Assembly: GCA_963580285.1 (NCBI GenBank)
Contig: OY757012.1
Span: 164,970,652 to 165,034,651 of the forward strand
Length of the DNA stretch: 64,000 nucleotides
Source of the DNA: Lucinisca nassula
Taxonomy: Eukaryota; Mollusca; Bivalvia; Lucinida; Lucinidae
Reading direction: 5' to 3'
Under the pieces are notes generated by a model. It ran no database searches and was not told the origin of the DNA. It saw only the letters and a program-made list of their open reading frames with translations. Shown here in pieces: positions 45,113-55,251 of the stretch (its first letter is position 1; each line of letters begins with the position of its first letter). The position numbers and the translations under genes were made by a program.

Positions 45113-45482
45113 CATAATAACCGCCTCTTAACGGGCTGTGAAAAGTATTTCACTAGGGGGCTTAGCCTTAATCCTCGTCCATACGTCTCTTAGAAGCGCG
45201 ACAGAATTTAGAAAAAAGCTTAACGAGATCTCGTCTGCTCTAGTTGCCGCTCGAAGGTTGTTTTTCGACCTAGTTAACCGTTGGCCTGTTGGTTGACATT
45301 TAAGGACGGAACATGGTAGGTGTCGGGATTTAAATCAAAGTCGCTTTTGTCGTCTGTGATATTTTGGCAGAATTCGATTTTACTAATTTGGAAGACTATT
45401 GTAGAGGCTAGCTGCAGCACAGCGCATGATATGAAGCTAGTATTCTCTTTTTTCTTACTTTCAATGTACTTTACTTGGTGTA

Positions 45483-45640
45483 ATGTTGTGTTTTCTTCAA
45501 AACTTATTAAAAAATTGGCTGAACTTTTTTTGCAAACAGTGTAGGCCCTGATCAGACGCCGCGTTCTGCGGCGTCTGATCTGGGTCTGCATTGTTTGCCA
45601 AATACCCGTTTTGGGGTATCCGGTACTAAATGAGTTAATG
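45483..45640 (-). mobile_element. Q-family palindromic element
   Basis: The core 45532-45598 reads GCAAACAGTGTAGGCC..GATCAGACGCCGC and its inverse, ending TGTTTGC. The flanks ('gtgttttcttcaaaactt' left; 'acccgttttggggtatc' right) match the elements at 50264-50474 in inverse orientation. 45149-45482 and 45641-46334 hold no supported gene. Confidence 0.7.
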
Positions 45641-46334
45641 CCTGCACTCGTCTCACTGCTAAACGTCACATGATATCAGAAATACCAATCTACCGGGACT
45701 ATACATTGCATAGGAAGGGGAAACAGTGTGCGATCAGTTTTACCCTATTTCTTCCATAGATCGCAATAACTTCTGTACGATTTTCTGTACTGATTCCAAA
45801 GGATAACTCTTTCATAGAACATATTTAACGTCACGACAGCTGGTGTTAAGGGAATGTGTGGCGGCCGTAAAAAGTCTCTATGCCCTTCGTTATAGTGAAG
45901 TTTATATTTTCTTGTCCTTTGGGATCATTGGTAGTTCCAATGTGAAATTTTGAAAATATTTGAGGGCTGAAACAAGCTAGGCTGGCCCAAAAAACTGTAA
46001 ACTCCATACTTTTCAGTCCTGGTCCCAAATAGAACATATTTCATGCAGAAAATATATTATTTCACTACGTACGAGGCCTGGTTTATGCAGCGAATAGCAT
46101 AACGGAGGCTTCTAATTAAGAGGAATGGGAACACCTTCAGGGGAGGCAACTCCTGCAAAATTATTTTTGTCTCCCATGTCAATAGGGGTCAACTCTTAAA
46201 GGAAGCAAATTCTTACCTTTAAAAGTAGACTCTTTTTTCAATGGGACAGGGCTTATAGAAAAGCAAACAGGAATCGAATCTCCTTATGATAAAAAATTGG
46301 CGAAAAATCTGCTGGGTGGTTCCCATTCCCCTTA

Positions 46335-48080
46335 AGTGTCCGGTCAATATTTTTCTTATTTCTGGGTGGACTTTTTAAAAATGCTTTGCAGATATCTCCA
46401 AAGGCAAAGTCATATTTAGAGGTCAAAGGTCAAAAAGGGTCTTCTTTCGTGTCCGGTCAATTACTTGCTTATTCCTAGATGGATTTCGAAATTACCTTGC
46501 AGAATTGGTAGCCATCATGAGATTATGTTTCACGTGCAAGACCCAAGCCAGAATCTCCAAGGTTTATGTCACGCGTCGAGGTCTGAGGCTAAAAAGGGAT
46601 CTTTTCGTGTCCGGTTAATAACTTTCTTATTCCTGGATGGGTTTTGAAATCAGTCGGCAGAAATATTAACCCTTATGAGACAATGTGTCTCGCGCAAGAA
46701 GCAGGTCGGCACCTCCAAGGTCAAGGTCACACTTAGAGGTTAAAGGTAAAAAGGGGTCTTTTATCGTGCCCGGTCAATAACCCGGTAACAACCTACGTCA
46801 TAGCAGAGATGTCGTACCCATTTCAGGAGCGGCCATTTTGGTGTAAATAAGGTAAATAAAATGCTTCAAACTAGATATGTACATTACGAGTCTTCAGAAA
46901 ACACACTTCAGCTGGTAACAAACAATATTTGCATCCTATCAGTAAGCTAATCCCACTTAGAAACATTGAAAATGCTTCGATAGCTTCGTCACAAGATTTG
47001 ATTCGGCGCTGTAAACAATGGTAGTTCCGACATCATTGCCAAATCAGCTTGTGTCGAGTTATTTAAAGAAAGTGCCACATTTCTGAGACATATTTCAGTA
47101 TGTTTGATTCCTTTATGACCTAATGCACCGACTGCGCCTACTTGATGTGACAAATGTCTTTTGTGTAGTCAACGCCGGCAAACCTACGAATGGTTATGAC
47201 GTCACTGCTCTGACGTAGGTTGTTCCCCCTGTTATTCCTGGGTGGATTTTGAAACTACTTCATCATGAGACAATGTGTCACGCATAAGACCCATGTCGGT
47301 ACCTCCGTCATACTTAGAGGTCACAAAAGTGTATTTTTGTATCCGTTCAATAACTTTCTTATTTCTAGATAGTCTTAAAATGGCTAAGCAGAAAAGTTTA
47401 CCACCATGAGACGATATGGCATGCACAAGAACAAGAGCAGTACCTCCAAGGTCAATGTCAAACGCAGAGGTCAAAGTTAAAAAAGATCTGTTTTCGTGCC
47501 CGGGCAATAATTTTTTATTCCTGGATGGATTTCGAAATTACTTTATACGTTAACCATTATGTGATAATGTGTCCCGCGTAAGATCCGTGTTGGTATCTCC
47601 AAGGTCAAGGTCACGCTTTCAAATGCCGTTTTTTTTCGTATCTGGTCAATAACTTTCTTATTTCTGAATGGATTTTGAAATTACTTGACAGAAAAGTTAA
47701 CAATCATGACGCGATGTGGCGCGTGCAAGACCCAGATCGGTGCCGCCTAGGTTTATGTCACACTTGGATATCAAAGGTATAAAGAGTGGTCTTTTTGGTG
47801 TCCGGTCAATTACTTTCTTAATCATGGATTGATTTTGCCGGTAATTACTTGACGGAAATGTTAATCTTTATGAGCCAATGTGTCGCACACAGCATCCTGG
47901 TTGGGAACTCCAAGGTCAAGGTCATACTTAGAGGTCAAAGGTAGTTTGTATTTTTTCGTGTCCGTGCAATTTTCTTATTTCTGGATGGATTTGAAATTAA
48001 TTACTTGGCAGAAATGTTAACCATCGTGACACAATGCGTCATAAACTCAGGTCCCTATGTCCAAGATGAAGGTACAAAAA
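46335..48080 (+). repeat. Tandem array of nine ~115-160 bp units
   Basis: Each unit starts near 'gtgtccggtcaataactttc' (about 46337, 46451, 46607, 46767, 47337, 47495, 47637, 47797, 47957). Each contains 'ctggatggattttgaaatta', 'accatcatgagacaatgtg' and 'tccaaggtcaaggtcac'. One unit is interrupted by the MITE at 46794-47227. ORFs here are artefacts. Confidence 0.85.
46794..47227. mobile_element. 434-bp MITE inside the tandem array
   Basis: The ends GGTAACAACCTACGTCATAG and (minus strand) GGGAACAACCTACGTCAGAG match at 21 of 23 positions, including 13 perfect bases. The array unit is broken here and resumes afterwards (..ggtcaataac / ttattcctggg). The target duplication is unresolved; CCC lies on both sides. 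Confidence 0.75.
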
Positions 48081-48109
48081 GATTGAAGCACATCACTTAC
48101 TTCTGTGTC

Positions 48110-48780
48110 CCCCTGTCATATGACGGAGACATCCGTGTTCTATGGACACGATTCTAGGCAGTCAGCGATAGAGCATTGGACTTCCATCCAAGCGGCCCAA
48201 GTTCGAATCCCATCAGAGCCATGGGTTTGTTTTAGCTCTGCTTCATTCTTTAGTTAAGACAATCATGTCGTTTGAGGATCTGACTTTACATTACGAAAAC
48301 ACGCCTATATAATTTTGACTCCCTCGAACCCCACTTTTATATAGTAAAACTGGGGTGAATCTTAATTTTCGTATTTCTGCTCTAAAATACAGATTGTGGG
48401 TACTCGTTAAAACCGCCTCGATAAGGCGGTTCTAACGAGTACCCGCAATCTATATTTTGAGCAGAAATAAGAAAAATATCATTTTTTTTTTTTTCATCTT
48501 AAAATTTTCGCTTTTATCATAATTTTTCATCTTAAATTTTTCGCTTTTCGGTGGTAACATTTGCGATGTATTTGTATAGGCGTGTGTTCGTAATGACCTC
48601 ATGTAAAATGGCTTCGCTTCATCATCATTGATGACTTCATTTGACGAAAGGTAGTGTTACGCCGCACAACTCCTTTCTTGGTAGATTACGGATATGTTTA
48701 TAACCAATCTCTGACAAGTGCGTTACGCCCGGGTTCGATAGCCACTGCAGACAGGAGGGATTTTCTCAGTTAAGCCTTAT
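48110..48780 (+). mobile_element. tRNA-bearing miniature LTR element (family T), copy 1, split by a MITE
   Basis: A tRNA-like stretch (gcagtcagcgatagagcattgg..aagttcgaatccca, 48157-48224) is followed by the T-family internal part, interrupted by MITE copy C (48289-48595). At 48654 TGTTACGCCGCAC begins a second LTR-like segment containing 'ttggtagattacgg..ttataacca.tctctgacaagtgcg', which matches the LTR start of the copy at 53984. Confidence 0.65.
48289..48595 (+). mobile_element. Foldback MITE family P, copy C (full length)
   Basis: CATTACGAAAACACGCC at 48289-48305 is inverted as GGCGTGTGTTCGTAATG at 48579-48595. It shows the CCCCAC..ACTGGGG hairpin and the central gggtactcgtta../..taacgagtaccc palindrome. 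It lies inside the family T element. Confidence 0.85.
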
Positions 48781-49268
48781 TCCTTTATTAGGAACCTCAT
48801 GTTATAAAACTAGAAATTGTGTTTGTGAAACACCATGCCCCCAACCATATGCTTGTCCCTAAATGGGACAGTAAACAGTACCTCATGATCATTTGCATTA
48901 AAAATAAACCTTTCAAATATTAACGTATTTTAAACAAAAGTTATTCAGGTCATCTATGCCTTAGTAGCAAACAGACTGCCAAATATACTGACCGGAAATA
49001 GAAACTATACATTTTTAAATTGTCTCGCCTGACAAAACAGCACCAAAAAATGTACTTTCGGTTTTGTTGGGTCGATTGTTTATCAATCGACCTAAAGTTA
49101 CTGACTACAAATCGTCTTCAGTGCTAAAGTCCACGTGACTATCACTAATTTGTAGGAAATCCAGGTAACTTTATTTTTAGAAAATAGCCACGCTATTATC
49201 GATATGAAGTCAGTGTGTTGCCTAAGAGGGTTCTCTATAGAATCTTGATTGGAAACGTGTTGAGTTTA

Positions 49269-49335
49269 GCAAACAGTGTAGACCAAGATCAGACGCTACA
49301 GAACGCGGCGTCTGATCAGAATCTATACTGTTTGC
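49269..49335. repeat. Q-family palindromic core in C
   Basis: 'gcaaacagtgtagaccaaga..cagacgc' and its inverse 'gcgtctgatcagaatctatactgtttgc'. C' counterpart at 61370-61436. Confidence 0.7.
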
Positions 49336-49438
49336 TTACAGTACAGGAGTTCAAGCAACAGACGCCACAAAATGCAGTGCCTTATCAGATTATTCACGTT
49401 TTCCTTAAAAAAAAAAACAAAAAAAAAACTGGAATTAA

Positions 49439-49717
49439 CATTACGATAACACACCCGTGCGCCATAGTGTGCCTTTTTCGCATCTCCAAAATGGCTACTT
49501 TTCTGATGAAAATCCGTCTTATTTTTCTTATTTATACTGCAAACATAGGTTGTGGGTGCTCGTTAGAACCGCCTCATTGAGGCGGTTCTAACGAGTACCC
49601 ACAACCTATGGCTTGGAGCAGAAATAAGAAAAATAATGAATACCCCCGTAAACCCCAGTTTTCTCTATATAAAGTGGGGTTTAGGGGGGTCTTCATTTCA
49701 CGGACTTGTAAACGTGA
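49439..49717 (-). mobile_element. Foldback MITE family P, copy D
   Basis: Orientation is reversed relative to copy C: the CCCCAG..AAAGTGGGG hairpin is on the right. The central arms read AGGTTGTGGG and CCCACAACCT, a matched pair of substitutions relative to other copies. The terminal repeats are eroded. C' copy at 61529-61808. Confidence 0.75.
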
Positions 49718-50031
49718 TGAAGAGTTTAAGTCTCAGCCCGGCAATCGACCCACTTGTACCCTCAGTGCTTTGATTTAAAGTGCAAGATGAGCGGAGCCTT
49801 GCACCAAGCATTGAAAAACAAACAAAAAACAAAAAAAAAAAAAAAAAAAAAAAAACCGCACCAGTCGACTTGATACGTCTAATCGCGATCAGGTAGGATC
49901 TAACATTCCTTTCAATTTAACGATTCAACGAACACCAGTGATGTGAATACACCCGGTTTGAGTAAGAAAATACAAAAGATATTTTAAGAGACCTTGAAAG
50001 GTAGTAGTTGTTGACAATAAGCAAAGACAAA

Positions 50032-50227
50032 ATGTCGGGTATTGCAGGTACAATATTAAGTTCGATCGCTCTGCCACTGAATGTGATAGGACTGGCAATT
50101 CCGTACTGGCAATACTATGGCAATTTTCTCGGCCAGATTCACTGGGGACTCTGGCAAGTGTGTGCTGGATTAAAATTTGGTTCGTGGGGTTCCGGTTTCG
50201 AATCCAACAGCGAATGTGCGACATTAG
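50032..50227 (+). CDS. First coding exon of a claudin/PMP22-like four-span membrane protein
   Basis: ATG at 50032 (gacaaaATGtcg) opens 65 codons plus one base, ending at a consensus donor (ATTAG|GTAATA, 50228). Residues about 4-24 form a first transmembrane helix. The start of an extracellular loop follows, with W26, the GLWxxC motif (residues 39-44) and a second Cys at 62. This is the W-GLW-C-C signature of the claudin/PMP22/EMP superfamily, with a longer Cys-Cys spacing than vertebrate claudins. Such proteins act in cell junctions or as channel-associated subunits; which applies here is unknown. Later exons are not visible in this window. The exon is duplicated at 62143-62338 with one residue change (Val43/Met). 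Confidence 0.7.
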
Positions 50228-50263
50228 GTAATACGTTATTAGTATTATTATGATAACCCGCTG

Positions 50264-50474
50264 ACACAAACTTTTGATACCAGAAACCCCAAAACGGGTA
50301 CTCTGGCAAACAGTGCAGGCGGCGTCTGATCAGGGCCTACACTGTTTGCAAAACGTTCTGCCAATTTCCTGATAAATTTTGAAGAAAACACAACCTGAAA
50401 CTCCTAAATTTTGAAATGGACTCCTACTATATATAAGGAGGAAGATTCCATTTGGTACAAAATGGGTTAAGTTC
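50264..50474 (+). mobile_element. Q-family element 1 in C (in putative intron 1)
   Basis: 'gataccagaaaccccaaaacgggtac' and 'ctggcaaacagtgcagg..ggcctacactgtttgc', then 'tgataaattttgaagaaaac' and 'tccatttggtacaaaatggg'. It shares this order with 50641-50846 and, inverted, with 45483-45640. Confidence 0.65.
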
Positions 50475-50562
50475 GACGTACATTGGATCAGCATCGAACC
50501 AATTTGTTATTTAACGACTAACAATTAAGATTGTAGACGCGAATGACAGTGTGTGAGAAATG

Positions 50563-50601
50563 GAGGGGGGGGGGGAGTGGGGTTGGGGGGGGGGGGGGGG
50601 G
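50563..50601 (+). repeat. G-rich homopolymer tract
   Basis: Nearly continuous G (about 34 of 39). It is shorter in C' (62677-62704). Gly-rich ORFs across it are artefacts. Confidence 0.85.
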
Positions 50602-50640
50602 AGTGAAAAATACAAAGATAGTTTTTCACATTTTTACCCA

Positions 50641-50846
50641 TTTAGTATCAGAAACCCCAAAACGGGTACCCTGGCAAACAGTGCAGGCCCAGATCAGACG
50701 CTGCAAAATCAAGGCCTCCACTGTTTGCTAAAATTTAAGTCATTTTCCAAATAAATTTTGATTAAAACACAACCTGTCAACCCTAAATTTTGAATTGAAC
50801 TCCTCGGCTATATATAAGAAGTAAGATTCCATTTGGTACAAAAAGG
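50641..50846 (+). mobile_element. Q-family element 2 in C
   Basis: Same landmarks as element 1, ~380 bp downstream. The intervening and following 'attgtagacgcgaatgacagtg' (50528 and 50864) shows a local tandem duplication. Counterparts in C' are at about 62375-62585 and 62748-62957. Confidence 0.65.
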
Positions 50847-50984
50847 GTTAACGATTAACAAGATTGTAGACGCGAATGACAGTGTGTGAGAAATGGAGGA
50901 GGAAGTGGATATCTTTTCACAGCGCCCTAGCTTATCTGATAACATGAAATGGTATAAACTTGAAAATAATCCAATACAGGTATT

Positions 50985-51253
50985 CATTACGAAAACACAT
51001 CTATATAAATATATTGAAAATTTTACCACATAAAAAATGAAGATTTTCAGATAAAAAAATCTGATATGTTTCATATTTCTGCTCAAAACATACATTTTGG
51101 GTACCCGTTAGAACCGCCTCGGCGAGGCGGGTCTAACGAGTACCCAAAATCTATCTTTTGAGCAGAAATAATATTGTATACCCCTGTAAACACCAGTTTT
51201 ACAATATGAACTTGGAGTTTAAGGGGATACAAAATTATAGGCGTGTTTTCATG
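50985..51253 (-). mobile_element. Foldback MITE family P, copy E
   Basis: Ends CATTACGAAAACAC and GGCGTGTTTTCATG. The central hairpin of ~100 bp is almost perfect (tttctgctcaaaacata..ttttgagcagaaat). In C' (63089-63358) the arms pair without the single mismatch seen here (gaggcgggtct versus gaggcggttct). Confidence 0.82.
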
Positions 51254-51263
51254 TTGTATACAG

Positions 51264-51428
51264 GTTTCTGGCAGAAATCAATGTAAAATGGACCGAATCG
51301 ACTGTCTGATATTAAAGGCTCGTAAAAGGTTATGTGCTGCTGATTTCACACAATGTAAGACATACGCATTAAAATCGTTGTATCTAAAACGTTGTCACGG
51401 GAAGATGTCACGGGATGTTTGTGAATGA
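51264..51428 (+). CDS. Conserved short ORF of unknown function, possible exon
   Basis: 54 codons after a good acceptor-like site (gttgtatacag|gtttctgg), ending TGA at 51426-51428. The product is Lys/Cys-rich with six Cys. It stays open in C' (to 63533) with one Ile/Lys change. Joining it to the claudin-like exon donor would require phase 1, and that phase reaches a stop at once, so a direct exon 1-exon 2 link is not supported. It may be a chance ORF. Confidence 0.3.
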   Translation, partial: VSGRNQCKMDRIDCLILKARKRLCAADFTQCKTYALKSLYLKRCHGKMSRDVCE

Positions 51429-51499
51429 ATTAAGGTGGTTGTGGCCACATTATGATAGTATACGTTGATACAACGTTAAACTTCTCCCGTTTTCTCGAG

Positions 51500-52148
51500 G
51501 GGGTTCGGGGTTCAAAGAATGACAACTCCGTGTGATGATTTCATGTTTTTAGATCTATGTCATGAACCTTCCCTCTCTCGACCTCGTCATCTGAATAAAT
51601 AATATAAATAGCCTAAGTAATAAGGAATACTATGTAAATGTGTCCGTCAGGTGGTCGTAAGACCTACTCTTGCCAGGGACAAAGAAAGACTGACTCCGAG
51701 GTCGAGAGATCGAAATGGCAAGATATATTCATGAAATAATGACAATTATGATAATTTACAAATGTTCAACATGATAATGAAATAAAGTAAACGCATACCT
51801 GAATAAATAATATAAATATCCTAAGTAATTAGGAATACTATGTAAATGTGTCCGTCAGTTGGTCGTAAGACCTACCCTTTGCAAGGGACAAAGAAATACT
51901 GACAAAGGCTGAGTAAAGAATGTGCGCATGCGGTGTTAATCAGTGAAGTGAAAAGCGCGCGAGACTTACATAAGGACACCGGAAATTGATATACGCTACT
52001 CAAGAATGCTTAATGCTTAATGAAATATGAAATATATGAGTATATGAAGTATGAAAAACGACGATCAATAGGGGAAAATAACTGGAAAAGACGAGAAAGT
52101 CCTAAGCGCAAGCGCTCCTCCAGTTTCCATAATTTCACTCTGTGACAT
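51500..52148 (-). mobile_element. Candidate minus-strand LTR end with polypurine tract
   Basis: On the minus strand 'gtcgggacgacatttcccgaagagggggagaa' (52149-52180) is followed by TGTCACAGAGTG. This is the layout of a Ty3/gypsy polypurine tract and LTR start. Within it, a ~100-bp unit ('gaataaataatataaat..ggaatactatgtaaatgtgtc') occurs twice (51592-51690 and 51803-51905). The far LTR end and any pol are not identifiable. Confidence 0.4.
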
Positions 52149-52249
52149 TCTCCCCCTCTTCGGGAAATGTCGTCCCGACATTTAATTTATTCAACAAATT
52201 ACTTGCGTGAGTTTAAAAACAAGTTTAACTACCAGTCTCAATTATTTAT

Positions 52250-53983
52250 CTAAATTTACCAAAATTGTATGCCAAATATCTGGAGCCTAGCTCAGGCGGT
52301 TCCCCAGATATTTTGTTCACAAGGTTTCCCAATAGCCACAACGCATAAGTAAAAAAAGAGGCATAACTCCGCAAGGACAAGTCCGACGGAAAAGAAAAAA
52401 AAATACGGGTCCGCTTATTTTTCATGCTCATGCCATATATGAAATTCCAAGATCCTTGATCAAGCCCTTCTGTAGTTAAAGCGAAACGGACGGACGGACA
52501 GGGCAGAAGCAATATGTCCCTCCAACTTCTTCGAAGTTGCGAAGACGTTGGGGACATAAAAGGGGCATAACTCCACAAGGACAAAACAGGGAAATTGACA
52601 AAACGACGGGTCCGCTTATTTTTCATGCTCATGCTATATATCGGTTCTCAAGATATTTTGGATTCCCCATAGTCACAATGCTTAAGTCGAAAAAGGCGCA
52701 TAACTCCGTTAATTGTTTTCGGAATTTGGTCAACAGTTAATCAGGTCACCTACACATTAGACCAAAACTGTATACCAACTACCATTAGCCTTGCTCAAGC
52801 GGTTCTCCAGATATTTTGTTCACAAGGTTTCCCTATAGCCACAATGCATACGTCCAAAAAGGGGCAGAACTCCGTTAAATATTTCCGGAATTTCGTCAAA
52901 AGTTAATCAGGTCATCTACACATTAGACCCAAACTGTATGCCAAATATCATGAGCCGAGCTCAAGCGGTTCTCCAGATAATTTGTTCACAAGGTTTCCCT
53001 ATAGCCACAATGCATAAGTAAAAAGGGGCATAACTCCGTAAGGACAAGTCCGATGGAAAAGAAAAAATACGTGTCCGATTATTTTTCATGCTCACGCCAT
53101 ATATGAAATTTCAAGTTCCTAGCTCAAGCCATTCTGTAGTTTACTTAGGTACTTAAAACGTAACGGACGGACGGACAGGGAAAAAACCAATATGCCCCAT
53201 CAACTTCTTCGAAGTTGGGGCATAACAAAAGGCATTCAGGTCATCTTTGCCTTAGTAGCAAACAGACTGCCAAATATCATGAGCCTAGCTCAAATGTTTC
53301 TCCAGTTATTTTGTTCACAATGTTTCCTTGTAGCCAAAATATATAAGTCCAAAATGGGACATAACTTCATTAATTATTTTCAGAATTTCGTCAAAAGTTA
53401 ATCAGGTCATCCACACATTAGACCGAAACTGTATACCAAATATCATGAGCCCAGCTCAAGCGGTTCTCCAGATATTTTGTTCACAAGGTTTCCCTATAGC
53501 CACAATGCATAAGGCCAATAAGGGGCATAACTCCATTAATTATTTTCGGAATTTCGTCAAAAGTTAACCAGGTCATCTACAAATTAGACCCAAACTGTAT
53601 GCCAAATATCATTAGCCTAGCTCTAGCGGTTCTCCAGATATTTTGTTCACAAGGTTTCCCTACAGCCACAATGCATAAGTCCAAAAAGGGGCATAACTCT
53701 ATTAAATATTTTCGGAATTTCGTCAAAAGTTAATCAGGTCACCTACACATTAGACCCAAACTGTATGCCAAATATCATGAGCCTAGCTCAATCGGTTCTC
53801 CAGATATTTTGTTCACAATGTTTCCCTTTAGCCACAATGCATAAGTTCAAAAAGGGGCATAACTCCGTTAAATATTTCCGGAATTTCGTCAAAAGTTAAT
53901 CAGGTCATCTACACATTAGACTTAAACTGTATTCCAAATTTCATGAGCCTAGCTCAAGCGGTTATCCAGATATTTTGTTGTTA
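52250..53983 (+). repeat. ~168-bp tandem array
   Basis: Repeated unit 'gcggttctccagatattttg..cacaaggtttccctatagcc..ggggcataactccgtt..gtcaaaagttaatcaggtc', with about ten imperfect copies. Some are terminated by the 'aacggacggacggacaggg..cttcttcgaagttg' module (52487-52545 and 53158-53222). The same array continues at 59709-60516. Confidence 0.88.
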
Positions 53984-54310
53984 CGGACCGCATTGCCTCC
54001 CTTCAATAGTCTACCTTGGTACTTATAGGTTTATCACCACTCTCTGACAAGTCCGTCAGGGAGGAGTCCACTCTTTGGCTCAGCGGTTAGAGCACTGGGC
54101 TGTCACCCGAGCGGCCCGGGTTCGAATCCCACCATAGTTGGGGATTTTTTCAGGCTATGCTTCTTTCCGTTATTACGTCTATCATGTCGTAAGATGGGGC
54201 TCGTCCGGGATCGGACTTTCGCCGAATATGGCTTCGTACCGAAGTTGAACTCACGTCAGCATAAATGATGACTTCTTTGAAGAAGGGAAATGTTACGGAC
54301 CGCATTGCCC
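53984..54310 (+). mobile_element. tRNA-bearing miniature LTR (TRIM-like) element, family T, copy 2
   Basis: TGTTACGGACCGCATTGCC opens the element (53984) and recurs at 54293 after a purine-rich GAAGAAGGGAAA, as 5' LTR start, polypurine tract and truncated 3' LTR would. The ~210-bp LTR holds a tRNA-Asp-like stretch (54070-54138: GGCTCAGCGGTTAGAGC D arm, CTGTCAC loop with GTC, GGTTCGAATCCC T arm). At 54195-54211 TGGGGCTCGTCCGGGAT equals the classic tRNA-Pro primer-binding site minus one G. The internal region is only ~80 bp and non-coding. Confidence 0.72.
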
Positions 54311-55247
54311 ATACCGGACTTATACGGACATTACCTTTCTCAGCTGTGCTGATAATCAAGGGAATTAACGCGAACAAGACAGAAAATAAATGGTTATCTC
54401 CCCAAGGACTCAACTATCCAGGTGACTTCCAATCCTTTCGCTGACCATATGTGCAAATTGCCGCAGGCAAATTGTAACTCATACCATTTTTAGACACCGC
54501 ATTTATGTATTATATAGCTCACTGTTATGATTTAAGAAAGTGGAGATCGTGTTATGATGTATCTTGAAAAAACAATAAAAAAGAGAGAAAAAAAAACACA
54601 CACACACACATACACACACACAAGAAAAAACAACAACAAAAAAACAACAACAATTGAATGAAAAAGAATATACATAGCCGATGTATATGATTGCAAATAG
54701 TATCTTCAAGTGTCAACTTAGCAAAATAAATACATAAATTGACAAGCCAACAGTATAAAATGCAACAAGGGTTTGAACATTTTATAATGCGCAACATAAA
54801 TTTTCAAGAATAGCTGAAATGGAAAATGATGTAAAATAAAATAAAAAATAAAAACGATCATTAGCGTAGGCTCAAGAAACTTGGCGCAAAGTTGTTAAAC
54901 ACAGCATGACTAGTCTGACGAAAATGATCTAATTATCATGTTTTTTTTTTTTTTTTAATATTTTTGTTGTTAATTCTGAGCGCAAATTAGGTTTTATATT
55001 ACGTGTGAATCGTCTGCAGCAAACGATTCGCGCGAAATGTCAAGCCTGATACGCGTTGGAAAATAAAACAAAAATATCTGAAAGTGTCGTCTGCTACATT
55101 TTCCTACAGAATGGTGTATAGTAGTGCTTCTCATCTGAAGATGGTAATTTCATTGAATAATATTTAGCCGATCAATCGAAGACGCAATCTGTGAAATTCT
55201 TCATCGAGTCTCTGTTGGTAGCAGGATCTCATCTCCCTTCAGACGAA
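54311..55247. other. AT-rich stretch with CA/A-rich low complexity
   Basis: 54560-54655 is an A- and CA-rich tract. No gene is supported; the minus-strand Phe/Cys-rich ORFs come from this tract. Confidence 0.55.
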
Positions 55248-55251
55248 TTAA

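Larger units (their letters stand above)
49037..51892 (+). repeat. Segmental duplication copy C
   Basis: Nearly identical and collinear with 61138-64000, which is cut by the window end. Differences include a ~30-bp insertion in C' near 61980, homopolymer lengths and scattered substitutions. It contains a Q core, MITEs D and E, two Q elements, the claudin-like exon and a conserved short ORF. 48781-49036 holds nothing recognisable. Confidence 0.92.

Noticed and set aside
46335..48080. CRISPR-like array
   Set aside because: Units are imperfect 115-160 bp tandem repeats without spacer/repeat structure, in an animal genome.
49925..50269. Minus-strand ORF overlapping the claudin-like exon
   Set aside because: Antisense shadow; no recognisable domain, whereas the plus strand has a start context, membrane helix, family motif and donor site.
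51264..51428. Exon 2 of the claudin-like gene
   Set aside because: Splicing from the exon 1 donor gives a phase that reads a stop after seven codons; kept only as an unexplained conserved ORF.
54070..54138. Genuine tRNA-Asp gene
   Set aside because: D arm and GTC loop are good, but no acceptor stem pairs and the sequence recurs inside family T LTRs with other loop triplets (48157, 59589).
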